A stretch of 64,000 bases of DNA from Pseudomonas sp. EpS/L25 (GTDB taxonomy: Bacteria > Pseudomonadota > Gammaproteobacteria > Pseudomonadales > Pseudomonadaceae): the NCBI RefSeq assembly GCF_001512295.1, contig NZ_LNUP01000011.1, positions 186,326 to 250,325 on the forward strand, in the 5' to 3' direction. Numbering within the stretch: the first letter of the stretch is position 1; each line of letters starts with the position of its first letter. Position numbers and translations under genes: made by a program. Positions 7,428 through 15,795 of the stretch are shown here, in pieces. Under the pieces are notes generated by a model. The model was not told the DNA's origin. It saw nothing but the letters and a program-made list of their open reading frames with translations, and did no database searches.

Positions 7428-8090
7428 ATGTTCCAGTGGTTGAAAGACAATTCCCAGGTGCTCACGCTGTTCGCCCAGTGCTGCACCCTGGCCGTCTGGA
7501 TTCTCTACGCCCAGTTGCTGCTCAACAACTACAAGCGCCAGCGCCAGCCGCGGCTGATCATCAACCGCGGCGCCGGCAAGGGCGTGGGCGCCCTCTGCCT
7601 GCTGTCGAACATGAGCGCCGAACCGGTGTTCATCAACCAGCTCACGGTGATCCTCAAGACCAATAGAGGAACGCTGTTCACCGACGTCACCGACATCCGC
7701 GAGAGTGGCCAGGATGACTTCGATCCCGATCTGGTGCTGGGCGAGGCGACCCACCAGGGCCCGCTCAATACCGGTGATTTCACCCATATCGGTACCTTTC
7801 AGGGGCTGATCCGCCGCGCCGCCGAGCACAACGGCCTGGCCTTGGAAAACCATCGGCCGCCCGAGGGCTGGGTGTTCGAGGGCCTGGAGATCCGCGCCGT
7901 GGCCTTCTACGGTTCGGATCATGATCCCATCGGGGTACGCCGACGCTTTCGCCTGGGCCAGCACGACGGCACCTACTGCGCCCTGATCGCCGAAGACTGG
8001 CAGACCCAGCAGCTGACCTCCCGTCGTCAGCGACGCATGGTGCAGGACGTCTGGATGCTCGAGCCGGAGCACAAGGATCAGAGCGGCTAA
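7428..8090 (+). CDS. Membrane-anchored protein of unknown function
   Basis: A 220-residue protein with one hydrophobic segment near residues 10-30 (VLTLFAQCCTLAVWILYAQLLL) flanked by basic residues, so it is probably a single-pass inner-membrane protein with a large soluble domain. The soluble part begins RLIINRGAGKGVGALCLLSNMSAEPVFI and looks beta-rich. I chose the ATG at 7428; the frame extends further upstream but into the repeat region. I recognise it only as a conserved hypothetical type found in pseudomonads. It has repeat elements on both sides and converges with the SpmAB-like gene. Confidence 0.65.
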   Translation: MFQWLKDNSQVLTLFAQCCTLAVWILYAQLLLNNYKRQRQPRLIINRGAGKGVGALCLLSNMSAEPVFINQLTVILKTNRGTLFTDVTDIRESGQDDFDPDLVLGEATHQGPLNTGDFTHIGTFQGLIRRAAEHNGLALENHRPPEGWVFEGLEIRAVAFYGSDHDPIGVRRRFRLGQHDGTYCALIAEDWQTQQLTSRRQRRMVQDVWMLEPEHKDQSG

Positions 8091-8094
8091 GAAA

Positions 8095-8221
8095 ACGTAG
8101 CGAGCGGTTGTCAGACGGGCGCGCGCGGCGCGCAGGAACCGCACCGGGCTCGCGCACGAGTGTACGAGTGGTACGTGAGGATTCCGAGCACTGCACGCGC
8201 CCGTTTGGCGAACGCGCAGTA
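8095..8221 (-). repeat. Inverted-end repeat element, copy B (degenerate)
   Basis: About 127 bp between two convergent genes. Reverse-complemented it reads CTGCGCGTTCGCCAAACGG, then TCGGAATCCTCACGTACC and GCGAGCCCGGTGCGGTTCCT, which follows the same order as copy C at 12.7 kb. The terminal AGAACCTGTTCA sequences have decayed to AAAAC-type ends. Confidence 0.55.
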
Positions 8222-8237
8222 GTTTTATTAGCTGCTC

Positions 8238-9467
8238 TCAGCCGAAGAACCAGTAGCAGACCAGGATCGAGGCCGTCACCCCGGTGAACTCAGCCAGCAG
8301 GGCGCAGCCCACCGCGTGGCGGGCACGCTGGATGCCCACCGCGCCGAAGTACACCGCCAGCACATAGAAGGTGGTCTCGGTGCTGCCCTGGATGGTGGCC
8401 GCCACCAGCGCCGGGAAGCTGTCCACGCCATGGGTCTGCATGGTCTCGATGAGCAGGGCGCGGGCGGCGCTGCCGGAGAAGGGCTTGACCAGGGCGGTGG
8501 GCAGGGCCTCGACGAAACGAGTGTCCCAGCCGAGAAAGGTCACCGCGTGGCGGATGCCTTCGAGGATGGCCTCCAGGGCACCGGAAGCACGCAGCACCCC
8601 TACCGCGCAGAGCATGGCCACCAGATAGGGCAGCAGCGACTTGGCGACGTCGAAGCCTTCCTTGGCGCCTTCGACGAAGGCCTCGTAGACCTGCACCTTG
8701 CGCAGGGCGCCGAGGATCATGAAGGCCAGGATGATGCCGAACAGGGTGAGGTTGCCGAGCAGCGACGACAGCCCGGCCAGCGCCGTGGCGGTGAGGGTGA
8801 AGAGGAAGGCGACGAAGGCGCCGAAGGCCAGGGCGCCGCCGCCGATCCAGGCCAGCACCACCGGATCCCAGAGCTTCAGGCGCTGCATGAAGGCCACCGA
8901 CAGCAGACCCACCAGGTTGGCGCAGGTGTGCGCGAGCAGGATCGGCAGGAACACCAGGGTCGGGTCCGGCGCGCCCTGCTGGGCGCGGTACATGAACACC
9001 GTCACCGGTAGCAGTGTCAGCGAGGAGGCGTTGAGCACCAGGAAGAGGATCTGCGCATTGCTCGCCGTGGTGCTGCTCGGGTTGAGCTCCTGCAGGGCGC
9101 GCATGGCCTTGAGGCCGATGGGCGTGGCGGCGTTGTCCAGGCCCAGGCCGTTGGCGGCGAAGTTGAGGGTGATCAGCCCCAGCGCCGGATGACCGCGCGG
9201 CACCTCGGGCATCAGGCGGGCGAACAGCGGGCCGAGCAGCCGCGCCAGGGCGTCCACCAAGCCGGCCTTTTCGGCGATGCGCAGGATGCCGAGCCAGAGG
9301 GTGAGGGTGCCGAACAGGAGCACCATGACCTCCACCGACAGCTTGGCCATGGCGAACAGGCTCTCCACCATGGCGGCGAAGACCCCGGCGTTGCCGGCCA
9401 CCAGCCACTGCCCGAAGGCGCTGATCCCGGCGACGATGAAGAAGCTCAGCCACAACCCGTTGAGCAT
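8238..9467 (-). CDS. SpmA-SpmB fusion, nucleoside-recognition (Gate) domain membrane protein
   Basis: A 409-residue polytopic membrane protein made of two Gate (nucleoside recognition) domains. The first half resembles SpmA, with NFAANGLGLDNAATPIGLKA near residue 108. The second half resembles SpmB, with KPFSGSAARALLIETM and GSTETTFYVLAVYFGAVG. In Bacillus these are separate spore-maturation proteins; in non-sporing Gram-negatives the fused form is usual, with unknown transport function. About ten hydrophobic segments are visible. It is transcribed toward the convergent gene across repeat copy B and appears monocistronic. Confidence 0.82.
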   Translation of the reverse strand: MLNGLWLSFFIVAGISAFGQWLVAGNAGVFAAMVESLFAMAKLSVEVMVLLFGTLTLWLGILRIAEKAGLVDALARLLGPLFARLMPEVPRGHPALGLITLNFAANGLGLDNAATPIGLKAMRALQELNPSSTTASNAQILFLVLNASSLTLLPVTVFMYRAQQGAPDPTLVFLPILLAHTCANLVGLLSVAFMQRLKLWDPVVLAWIGGGALAFGAFVAFLFTLTATALAGLSSLLGNLTLFGIILAFMILGALRKVQVYEAFVEGAKEGFDVAKSLLPYLVAMLCAVGVLRASGALEAILEGIRHAVTFLGWDTRFVEALPTALVKPFSGSAARALLIETMQTHGVDSFPALVAATIQGSTETTFYVLAVYFGAVGIQRARHAVGCALLAEFTGVTASILVCYWFFG

Positions 9468-9594
9468 CGGTGTTCTCCCGGCAAAACGGCGATGATAACC
9501 GCAGCGTCGGGTCCGCGCCGGGAAGCCGTTCAGTCTGCGGTCATCGCCGCCGGGTTATCCTGTGATCTTTCAGGAAAATCGCTGGAGTCCGCTC

Positions 9595-10164
9595 ATGCGT
9601 CTGCCCCTTCTCGCCCTGCCGCTGGTACTCGCCGCCAGCCCGGTGTTCGCCTTCAATCTCAACGACGCCGTCAACGCCTATAACGGTGCCAATGGCAACA
9701 ACAACGCCAAGGCCACCGCCGCCGCGGCCGCCACGCCCCAGGCCCAGGGCCTGCTGCAGGCCCTGACCACCCAGCTCAACGTCACCCCGCAACAGGCGGT
9801 GGGCGGCACCGGCGCGCTGCTCGGCCTGGCCAAGAACCAGCTGGTGGGCAACGACTACAGCCAGCTGGCCAAGGCCGTGCCGGGGCTGGACCAGCTCGCC
9901 GGCGCCAACGCCGCGGGCGGTCTGGCGCAACTCGGCGGCCTGGGCAATCTACTCGGCGGCGGTGGCCAGGATGCCAAGCAGAGTCCGCTGGGCAGCCTGC
10001 TGGGCAACGCCGACAGCCGTCAGGACGTCAACAAGACCTTCAATGCCCTGGGCATGAACAGTGGCATGAGCACCCAGTTCGCCCAGGTCATCCTGGGTTA
10101 TCTCGGCAAGCAGGGCACCCAACCCTCCCTGCTGAGTACCCTGGGCAATGTCTGGGGCCTGTGA
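9595..10164 (+). CDS. DUF2780 family secreted protein
   Basis: A 189-residue protein with a clear signal peptide (MRLPLLALPLVLAASPVFA). The mature part starts FNLNDAVNAYNGANG and is rich in Ala, Gly, Leu, Asn and Gln, with QLNVTPQQAVGGTGALLGLAKNQL, the hallmark of DUF2780 (VcgC/VcgE-like) proteins, and GQDAKQSPLGSLLGN further on. The family is exported and of unknown role. I took the ATG at 9595 and not the one at 9562 because only it gives a standard signal peptide. The stop codon lies inside the start of ubiC (17-bp overlap), so the two may be translationally coupled. Confidence 0.8.
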   Translation: MRLPLLALPLVLAASPVFAFNLNDAVNAYNGANGNNNAKATAAAAATPQAQGLLQALTTQLNVTPQQAVGGTGALLGLAKNQLVGNDYSQLAKAVPGLDQLAGANAAGGLAQLGGLGNLLGGGGQDAKQSPLGSLLGNADSRQDVNKTFNALGMNSGMSTQFAQVILGYLGKQGTQPSLLSTLGNVWGL

Positions 10165-10705
10165 CGGCTCACCGCGCTGGCTGACCCGCGCAGCGGCAGG
10201 CACGGAGCCGGACTATGCCGAGGCGCCTCTCGGCTGGCTCTACGCCGACCGGGGCTCCCTCACCGAACGCTTGACCGCCCTGAGTGGGGGGCACTTCGCC
10301 GTGGAGGTGCTAGCCCAGGGCTGGCAGCCCCTGCGCCCGGACGAATGCCAGGCGCTGGACGTGCCGTCGGCCAGCCCCGGCTGGGTACGCGAGGTCTGGC
10401 TGCTGGGTGCTGGCGAGCCTTGGGTGTTCGCTCGCAGCGTGGCGGCGCGCGAGGCCCTGGAGGCGGCCGACTTCGACCTGGCGGCGCTGGGCGATCGCCC
10501 GCTCGGCCACTGGCTGTTCCAGGCGCCGGCCTTCGTCCGCGGGCCGCTGCAGGCCTGTCGCTATCCTCAGGCCTGGCTGCCCGAGGGTACGGAGGCCACG
10601 GCCTGCTGGGCCCGCCGCTCGGTGTTCCGCCGCGCGCCCCTGGCGATCCTGGTAGGCGAGGTGTTCCTGCCGGCGTTCTGGCTCCACGCCGAACGCGAGT
10701 CCTGA
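10148..10705 (+). CDS. ubiC: Chorismate--pyruvate lyase UbiC
   Basis: A 185-residue protein of the UbiC family, which converts chorismate to 4-hydroxybenzoate and pyruvate, the first committed step of ubiquinone synthesis. Typical blocks are GSLTERLTALSGGHFAVEVL near residue 36, REVWLLGAGEPWVFARSV near 80, PLGHWLF near 117 and RRSVFRRAPLAILVGEVFLP at the C-terminus (catalytic Arg and Glu regions). ubiA follows 61 bp later on the same strand, as in other pseudomonads. The start overlaps the DUF2780 gene; the N-terminal PRWL motif fits the family, supporting this start. Confidence 0.9.
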   Translation: MSGACDGSPRWLTRAAAGTEPDYAEAPLGWLYADRGSLTERLTALSGGHFAVEVLAQGWQPLRPDECQALDVPSASPGWVREVWLLGAGEPWVFARSVAAREALEAADFDLAALGDRPLGHWLFQAPAFVRGPLQACRYPQAWLPEGTEATACWARRSVFRRAPLAILVGEVFLPAFWLHAERES

Positions 10706-10766
10706 GCGCTCCATTGCCGCGGCAGGGCCCTTATAATCGCCGGGCCCTTCGCCACGCAGTCGCCCG

Positions 10767-11714
10767 ATGAAAAAGAACGCCTCCCGTCCCCGTGATCGCC
10801 GTCCTGCCGCGCCCCGCGGCCCCGAGCCCAGCGCCCGGGTGATCGCCACGCGTCCGCGCCGCGAGCGCATCCGCGACTTTGTCCAACTGACCCGGCTGGA
10901 CCGACCCATCGGTATCTATCTGCTGCTCTGGCCCACCCTCTGGGCGCTGTGGATCGCCGCCGAGGGCGTGCCGAGTCTGAAGAATCTGCTGATCTTCGTG
11001 CTCGGCGTGGTGCTGATGCGCTCGGCCGGCTGCGTGATCAACGACTTTGCCGACCGCAACTTCGACGGCCACGTCGCCCGCACCAAGAATCGTCCCCTGG
11101 CCACCGGGCGCATCTCGCCCAAGGAAGCCCTGCTGTTCTTTGCCGTGCTGGTGCTGCTCAGCTTCGGCCTGGTGCTCTGCACCAATGCCACCACCGTCTG
11201 GCTGTCCTTTGGCGCCCTTGGCGTGGCGGCGCTCTATCCCTTCATGAAGAGATATACCTACTACCCGCAGGCGGTACTGGGTGCGGCCTTTTCCTGGGGC
11301 ATGCCCATGGCCTTCACCGCCGAGACCGGCCAGTTACCGGCAGCCGCCTGGCTGCTGTTCGTCGCCAACGTGATCTGGACGGTGGGCTACGACACCTACT
11401 ACGCCATGGCCGATCGCGAGGACGACCTGAAGATCGGCGTGAAATCCACCGCCATCTTGTTCGGTGACGCCGACCGGGTGATCATCGCCATCCTGCAGGG
11501 CCTGACCCTGCTCTGCCTGGCGTTGGCCGGCGGCCGCTTCGGCCTGGGGCTGCCGTTCTACCTGAGCCTGGTGGTGGCGGCCGGTTGCTTCGCCTGGGAG
11601 TTCCACGCCACCCGCCATCGTGAGCCGCTGGTGTGCTTCAAGGCCTTCCTGCACAACCACTGGGCGGGCCTGGCGATCCTCTTGGGGATCATCGCCGACT
11701 ACGGGCTACGCTGA
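10767..11714 (+). CDS. ubiA: 4-hydroxybenzoate polyprenyltransferase UbiA
   Basis: A 315-residue integral membrane enzyme that attaches the polyprenyl chain to 4-hydroxybenzoate. The two Asp-rich prenyl-diphosphate/Mg motifs are visible: [19 protein letters not shown] near residue 92 and [18 protein letters not shown] near 212. Eight to nine hydrophobic segments follow the family pattern. The basic N-terminal 35 residues ([12 protein letters not shown]) are longer than in many homologues, and an internal start near residue 26 is possible. Its 3' end overlaps the convergent EamA transporter gene by 16 bp. Confidence 0.92.
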   Translation: MKKNASRPRDRRPAAPRGPEPSARVIATRPRRERIRDFVQLTRLDRPIGIYLLLWPTLWALWIAAEGVPSLKNLLIFVLGVVLMRSAGCVINDFADRNFDGHVARTKNRPLATGRISPKEALLFFAVLVLLSFGLVLCTNATTVWLSFGALGVAALYPFMKRYTYYPQAVLGAAFSWGMPMAFTAETGQLPAAAWLLFVANVIWTVGYDTYYAMADREDDLKIGVKSTAILFGDADRVIIAILQGLTLLCLALAGGRFGLGLPFYLSLVVAAGCFAWEFHATRHREPLVCFKAFLHNHWAGLAILLGIIADYGLR

Positions 11715-12679
11715 GCCGGCGAGCCCTCGGCGGCGTCGGCCACCACTTCCGGCGACGCCTCGGGTTGCGGTGCCGGGACCGGCTTGGCCTTGGGCCGCTT
11801 GCGACTCTGCTGCCAGGCCACCGCCAGGCCACTGGCACAGATGATGAGGATGCCGATCAGCGCGCCGCCATCCGGCACGTGGCCGAAGACGAAGTAGCCG
11901 ATGATGCCGGCGGTGACGATCTGGCCGTAGCTGAAGGGCGCCAGCAGCGCCGGCGGCGCATAGCGGAAGGCCTGGGTCAGCAGCAGGTGGCCGGACATGC
12001 CGAAGAAGCCGAGCAGCGCCAGCATGAAGCCATGGGTCAGCGTGGGGATCTCCCAGAAGAAGGGCACCACGCTGCTCAGCACCAGGGTATTGATGATGCC
12101 GGTGAGGAAGTTGCTGGTGGTGGGGCTATCGATGCCGCTGAGCAGCCGGGTCAGCAACTGGTAGAGGCCGAAGCACACCGCCGAGCAGACCGGCAAGAGC
12201 ACCGCCGGGGTGAACAACTGGCCACCCGGCCGGACGATGATCAACACCCCGACGAAGCCGGCCAGTACCGCGGCCCACTGGCTGCGGGTGACCCTCTCCT
12301 TGAGCAGCGGCACCGACAGCGCCGTTACCATCAGCGGTGCGAGGAAGTTGACCGCCGTGGCCTCGGCCATCGGCAGATAGCGCAGCCCGGTGGTGAAGAA
12401 CAGGCTGCAGCCGATCAGGCACAGCGCCCGCAGCACCTGCAATCCGGGGCGCTTGGTGCGGATCACCGCCAGGCCCGAGCGGGGGATGAAGATGCCCATC
12501 ATCAGCAGGGTGTGGGACAGGTAGCGGGCCCAGACCACCATGACCACCGGATAGAAACCGGACAGGTACTTGGAGAGGGCATCGTGGGAAGCGAACAGCC
12601 AGACCGCCAGGCAGATCAGGGCGATACCCTTGAGCGGCTGGTCGGCGAATCTCAGAGTGGGTCCTGCTGGGGCGCTCAT
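11699..12679 (-). CDS. EamA/DMT family transporter
   Basis: A 326-residue membrane protein with ten predicted segments arranged as two EamA repeats (about residues 15-150 and 165-295), followed by a Pro/Ala-rich cytoplasmic tail. The first repeat contains [15 protein letters not shown] and [20 protein letters not shown], typical of drug/metabolite exporters of the RhaT/YdcZ-like group. Substrate cannot be assigned. Its final 16 bp overlap the end of ubiA on the other strand. A repeat element of the inverted-end family begins 19 bp upstream of its start codon, so its promoter lies in or beyond that repeat. Confidence 0.82.
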   Translation of the reverse strand: MSAPAGPTLRFADQPLKGIALICLAVWLFASHDALSKYLSGFYPVVMVVWARYLSHTLLMMGIFIPRSGLAVIRTKRPGLQVLRALCLIGCSLFFTTGLRYLPMAEATAVNFLAPLMVTALSVPLLKERVTRSQWAAVLAGFVGVLIIVRPGGQLFTPAVLLPVCSAVCFGLYQLLTRLLSGIDSPTTSNFLTGIINTLVLSSVVPFFWEIPTLTHGFMLALLGFFGMSGHLLLTQAFRYAPPALLAPFSYGQIVTAGIIGYFVFGHVPDGGALIGILIICASGLAVAWQQSRKRPKAKPVPAPQPEASPEVVADAAEGSPAQRSP

Positions 12680-12698
12680 TGGACTCCCGTGGCGCTTG

Positions 12699-12869
12699 GA
12701 GTCTGTTCAAAGTCTGCTGCGCGTCGGTCACACGGCGTTGAAGATGCCTTCGGAATGCTCATTTACCCCTCGTAAACTCGAGCGCGAGCCCGGCCCGCTT
12801 CCTCAGCCATTTTCCTGGGGCCACCCAGGCCTTGTTTGTCTCCGGCTCGCGAGACATCGAACAAACTCG
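12699..12869 (+). repeat. Inverted-end repeat element, copy C
   Basis: About 171 bp: GAGTCTGTTCAAAGTCTGCTGCGCGTCGG on the left (split here as GAGTCTGTTCAA and CTGCTGCGCGTCGG), CTCATTTACC/CTCGTAAACTCGAG in the middle, and GGCTCGCGAGACATCGAACA on the right. It matches copies D and G in the same orientation; the inverted ends are imperfect (TGTTCAA/TCGAACA). Confidence 0.75.
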
Positions 12870-13106
12870 TCGGCGGTTTGCGACCACCTACATGATCCGG
12901 CCGTCCTGCACGGCGGTCCGTCGGCGAGAGCGCCGACTCGGGACATGGACCTCGACGACCGCGAAGCGTGCCGCGAGGAAGCCGTCCTGTCGCCCCCCAG
13001 GACCGCGATACCGGGCGATATTTCAATAGCTTACTAACTATGACCGCGGCCTCGCCGCCGTCTCCCCGAGCTTAGTCCAACCGCCCCGCGAAGCTCAATG
13101 CGATTG
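12870..13106. other. Intergenic stretch without a recognisable gene
   Basis: The region between repeat copy C and the LysR gene holds a short hairpin (TCGGCG-AGAG-CGCCGA, 12921-12936). The open frames crossing it have no plausible start, ribosome site or family resemblance. I see no other feature. Confidence 0.5.
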
Positions 13107-14048
13107 TCAGACAAGTCCGCTGGCAGCACGCACCACGGCTTCGTCCGCCGCCAGCGCCTGGGGGATCTGCTCGCGCAGGTAAGCGACCCAGGTCTTGATC
13201 TTGGCATCCAGGTATTGCCGCGAGGCATAGAGGGCGTAGGCGTTGAGACGTTGCAGGCGATAGGCCGGCAGCACCCGTACCAGGCTGCCGTCGCGCAGAC
13301 CGTCCACCGCCGAATAGATCGGCAGCACGCCGATGCCCAGGCCCTGGCGCAGGGCCTCGGTCATGGCGTCGCCCACGTTGACCTGGAAAGGCGTCTCGCC
13401 GAGGCGGAAGGTTTCCAGTCCGTTGGGTCCCTCGAAGTTCCAGCGGTCGAAGGACACCACCGGGCTGATGAATCTCAGGCAAGCATGGCCTGCCAGTTCC
13501 GCCGGGGTCTGCGGCTGGCCGTGCTCCGCCAGGTAGGCGGGCGAAGCGCAGAGGATGCTGTAGGTCTGGCCGATCTGCTGGGAGACGAAACCGGAATCGG
13601 GCAGCTCGGCGGCGACCACGATGGCCAGGTCGAAGCCCTCTTCCAGCAGGTCGGGGATGCGATTGGCCATGGTCAGGTCGAAGCGCACCTCGGGATGCAG
13701 CTGGCGATAGCCGGCAACGGTGCGGATCACGTAATGCTGGCCGATACCGGTCATGCTGTGCACCCGCAGCCGGCCTTCCGGCCGGGCCTGGGCATGGCCC
13801 GCCTCGGCCTCGGCCTCCTCGACGTAGGCGAGGATCTGCTCGCAGCGCGCCAGGTAGCGCTGGCCGGCCTCGGTCAGGGCGATGCGTCTTGTCGTCCGGT
13901 GCAGCAAGCGGGTGCGCAGGTGGGTCTCCAGGTGGGCCACCGCCCGGGAGACGTGGGCCGTGGTGGTCTGCAGGGTCTGGGCCGCCCCGGTGAAGCTGCC
14001 GCTTTCCACCACGGCGACGAAAACGCGCATGTTGTGCAGGGTATCCAT
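13107..14048 (-). CDS. LysR-family transcriptional regulator
   Basis: A 313-residue LTTR. The winged-helix domain spans residues 1-60 (MRVFVAVVESGSFTGAAQTL, then AHVSRAVAHLETHLRTRLLH), followed by a LysR substrate-binding domain of the CrgA/PBP2 type. I chose the ATG at 14048, which puts the HTH at the usual distance; the frame continues 13 codons upstream. It is divergent from a four-gene efflux operon, the same arrangement as AaeR next to aaeXAB, so it is the likely regulator of that operon, responding to an aromatic acid or similar ligand. This is inferred from position. Confidence 0.82.
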   Translation of the reverse strand: MDTLHNMRVFVAVVESGSFTGAAQTLQTTTAHVSRAVAHLETHLRTRLLHRTTRRIALTEAGQRYLARCEQILAYVEEAEAEAGHAQARPEGRLRVHSMTGIGQHYVIRTVAGYRQLHPEVRFDLTMANRIPDLLEEGFDLAIVVAAELPDSGFVSQQIGQTYSILCASPAYLAEHGQPQTPAELAGHACLRFISPVVSFDRWNFEGPNGLETFRLGETPFQVNVGDAMTEALRQGLGIGVLPIYSAVDGLRDGSLVRVLPAYRLQRLNAYALYASRQYLDAKIKTWVAYLREQIPQALAADEAVVRAASGLV

Positions 14049-14149
14049 GCCGCCTCGACAGTCTGACGAAAGTGCCATTTTCCACATTATTTCAGTATGT
14101 GAAACAAAGATTCGCTGGCTGATGCCCTAATCGCTCTACAGAGAATTTT

Positions 14150-14172
14150 ATAGAATCGTTAGCATCCTAATG
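14150..14172. promoter_or_regulatory. Candidate operator in the LysR/efflux divergent promoter region
   Basis: The 154-bp gap between the divergent genes is AT-rich compared with its surroundings. It contains TTAG-CATC-CTAA (14159-14170), a perfect interrupted palindrome of the T-N-A type used by LysR regulators, next to ATTTTATAGAATCG. The site lies 30-45 bp before the efflux operon start. Binding is not shown. Confidence 0.35.
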
Positions 14173-14202
14173 GTAACCCCGCCCGGCCGTTCGCCCTGAG
14201 GG

Positions 14203-15795
14203 ATGCCCGCTTCTCGTTCCAGCCCATTCCGCCGTCCTGCCCGCGCCGCCGGCGCCACCCCAGGGACGGCCTCGTTGCAAACGGACCCCCACGTGCCGCC
14301 TTCCCCTTGCAGAGGATGGCCCGCGCTGGCGGTGGTCGCTCTGGCGACCCTGCTGGCCGGGTGCATCAGTACCGGTCATAACGCGCCCCAGGCGCAGCGT
14401 CTCGACGATCAGGCCCTGGCCACCGATGCCGCCATCCAGGCCGCCGCGCGCCAGGCGGCCTGGCCCGAGCGCCAGTGGTGGCGCGCCTATGGCGATGCCC
14501 AGCTGGATGACTGGATCGTCAGCGCCCTGGCCGACAACCCCCGTTTGGCCACCGCCGCCGCCCGGGTACGCCGCGCCGAGTCCCTGGCCGGTCTGGCGGA
14601 ATCCCGCGAGGCCCTGCAGATCGAGGCCAAGGGCGCCTTCAAGCGCTACAGCTGGCCCACCGATGGCTTCTACGGCCCCGGTGAGCTGGCCGACCGCACC
14701 ACCTGGAACAACAACGCCGAGCTGGGGCTGAGCTACGCCCTGGACTTCTGGGGCCGCGAGCGCGATGCCAGCGCCCAGGCCCTGGACCAGGCCCACCAGG
14801 CCGCCGCCGAGGTACGCGCCGCCGAGCTGGAGCTGGCCGGCAACATCGTCCGTACCTACATCGGCTTTGCCCTGCACCACGACCAGCGCGATATCCTCGC
14901 CGCCACCCTGGAGCAGCAACGCCAACTGGCCGCCCTGGCCCAGCGGCAGCTGGACGGCGGCCTCGGTACCCAGTTCGAGGTGAGCCAGGCCCGCGCCCTG
15001 TTGCCCGAGACCGAGCGCCAGCTGGAAGCCCTGGACGAGACCCTGGCGCTGGATCGCAACCAGCTCGCCGCCCTGGCCGGCAAGGGCCCGGGTGCCGGTG
15101 CCGGCCTGCAACGGCCACGCCTGACCCTGGGTGCGGCGCCGCGGCTGCCCAGTGCCCTGCCGCTGGAGCTGATCGGCAAGCGCCCCGACGTGGTGGCGCG
15201 CCGCTGGCAGATCGCCGCGGCGGCCAAGGGCGTGGACGTCGCCCGCGCCAGCTTCTATCCCAACGTCGACCTGGTGGCCAACGTCGGCCAGTTCCTCACC
15301 CTGGGCCGGCTCAGCGAAATGCTGACCCACGCCAAGACCGGCTCCTTCATAGGTCCCGCGTTCTCCTTGCCTATCTATGATGGCGGTGCCCTGCGCAGTC
15401 ACCTCGGCGCGGAATCGGCAACCTACGACCTGGCCGTCAGCGCCTACAACCAGACCCTGGTGGACGCGCTCAAGGACGTCTCCGACGCCCTGATCAAGGC
15501 CGACTCGACCGCCAGGCAGGCCACCCTCGCCGACCAGGCCAGCCAGGAGGCCCAGCGCACCTACGACATCGCCCGCGAGGCCTTCCGCCGTGGCCTGACC
15601 GACTACCTGCACGTACTCGATGCCCAGACCCGGCTGTTCGCCCAGCAGCGCGTCACCGTCCAGGTGCACGCCCTGCGCCTGGCCGCCCAGGCCGACGCCC
15701 TGGTCGCCCTGGGCGGTGGCGCGGCGCTGGAACCCAGTCCGGCCGACCAGGACCTGGTACCGGCCCGCGTGGCCGTCGAGCGGGCGGCTCGATGA
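14203..15795 (+). CDS. Outer-membrane factor (NodT/OprM family efflux lipoprotein)
   Basis: An outer-membrane channel protein of the RND/MFP efflux type. A lipobox (LATLLAGC) is preceded by a hydrophobic stretch, and the body shows two OEP repeats with GISYALDFWGRER-like and GPAFSLPIYDGGALRSHLG blocks and long coiled-coil segments. The ATG at 14203 gives 530 residues but a long pre-lipobox region of about 50 residues; a GTG near 14293 would give a more normal signal peptide. The stop overlaps the start of the next gene by 4 bp. It should dock with the HlyD-type adaptor at the end of the operon to form a trans-envelope pump. Confidence 0.85.
   Translation: MPASRSSPFRRPARAAGATPGTASLQTDPHVPPSPCRGWPALAVVALATLLAGCISTGHNAPQAQRLDDQALATDAAIQAAARQAAWPERQWWRAYGDAQLDDWIVSALADNPRLATAAARVRRAESLAGLAESREALQIEAKGAFKRYSWPTDGFYGPGELADRTTWNNNAELGLSYALDFWGRERDASAQALDQAHQAAAEVRAAELELAGNIVRTYIGFALHHDQRDILAATLEQQRQLAALAQRQLDGGLGTQFEVSQARALLPETERQLEALDETLALDRNQLAALAGKGPGAGAGLQRPRLTLGAAPRLPSALPLELIGKRPDVVARRWQIAAAAKGVDVARASFYPNVDLVANVGQFLTLGRLSEMLTHAKTGSFIGPAFSLPIYDGGALRSHLGAESATYDLAVSAYNQTLVDALKDVSDALIKADSTARQATLADQASQEAQRTYDIAREAFRRGLTDYLHVLDAQTRLFAQQRVTVQVHALRLAAQADALVALGGGAALEPSPADQDLVPARVAVERAAR

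Noticed and set aside
12763-13037. Short ORFs on both strands before the LysR gene
   Set aside because: They start in or run through repeat copy C and lack ribosome sites or recognisable motifs.
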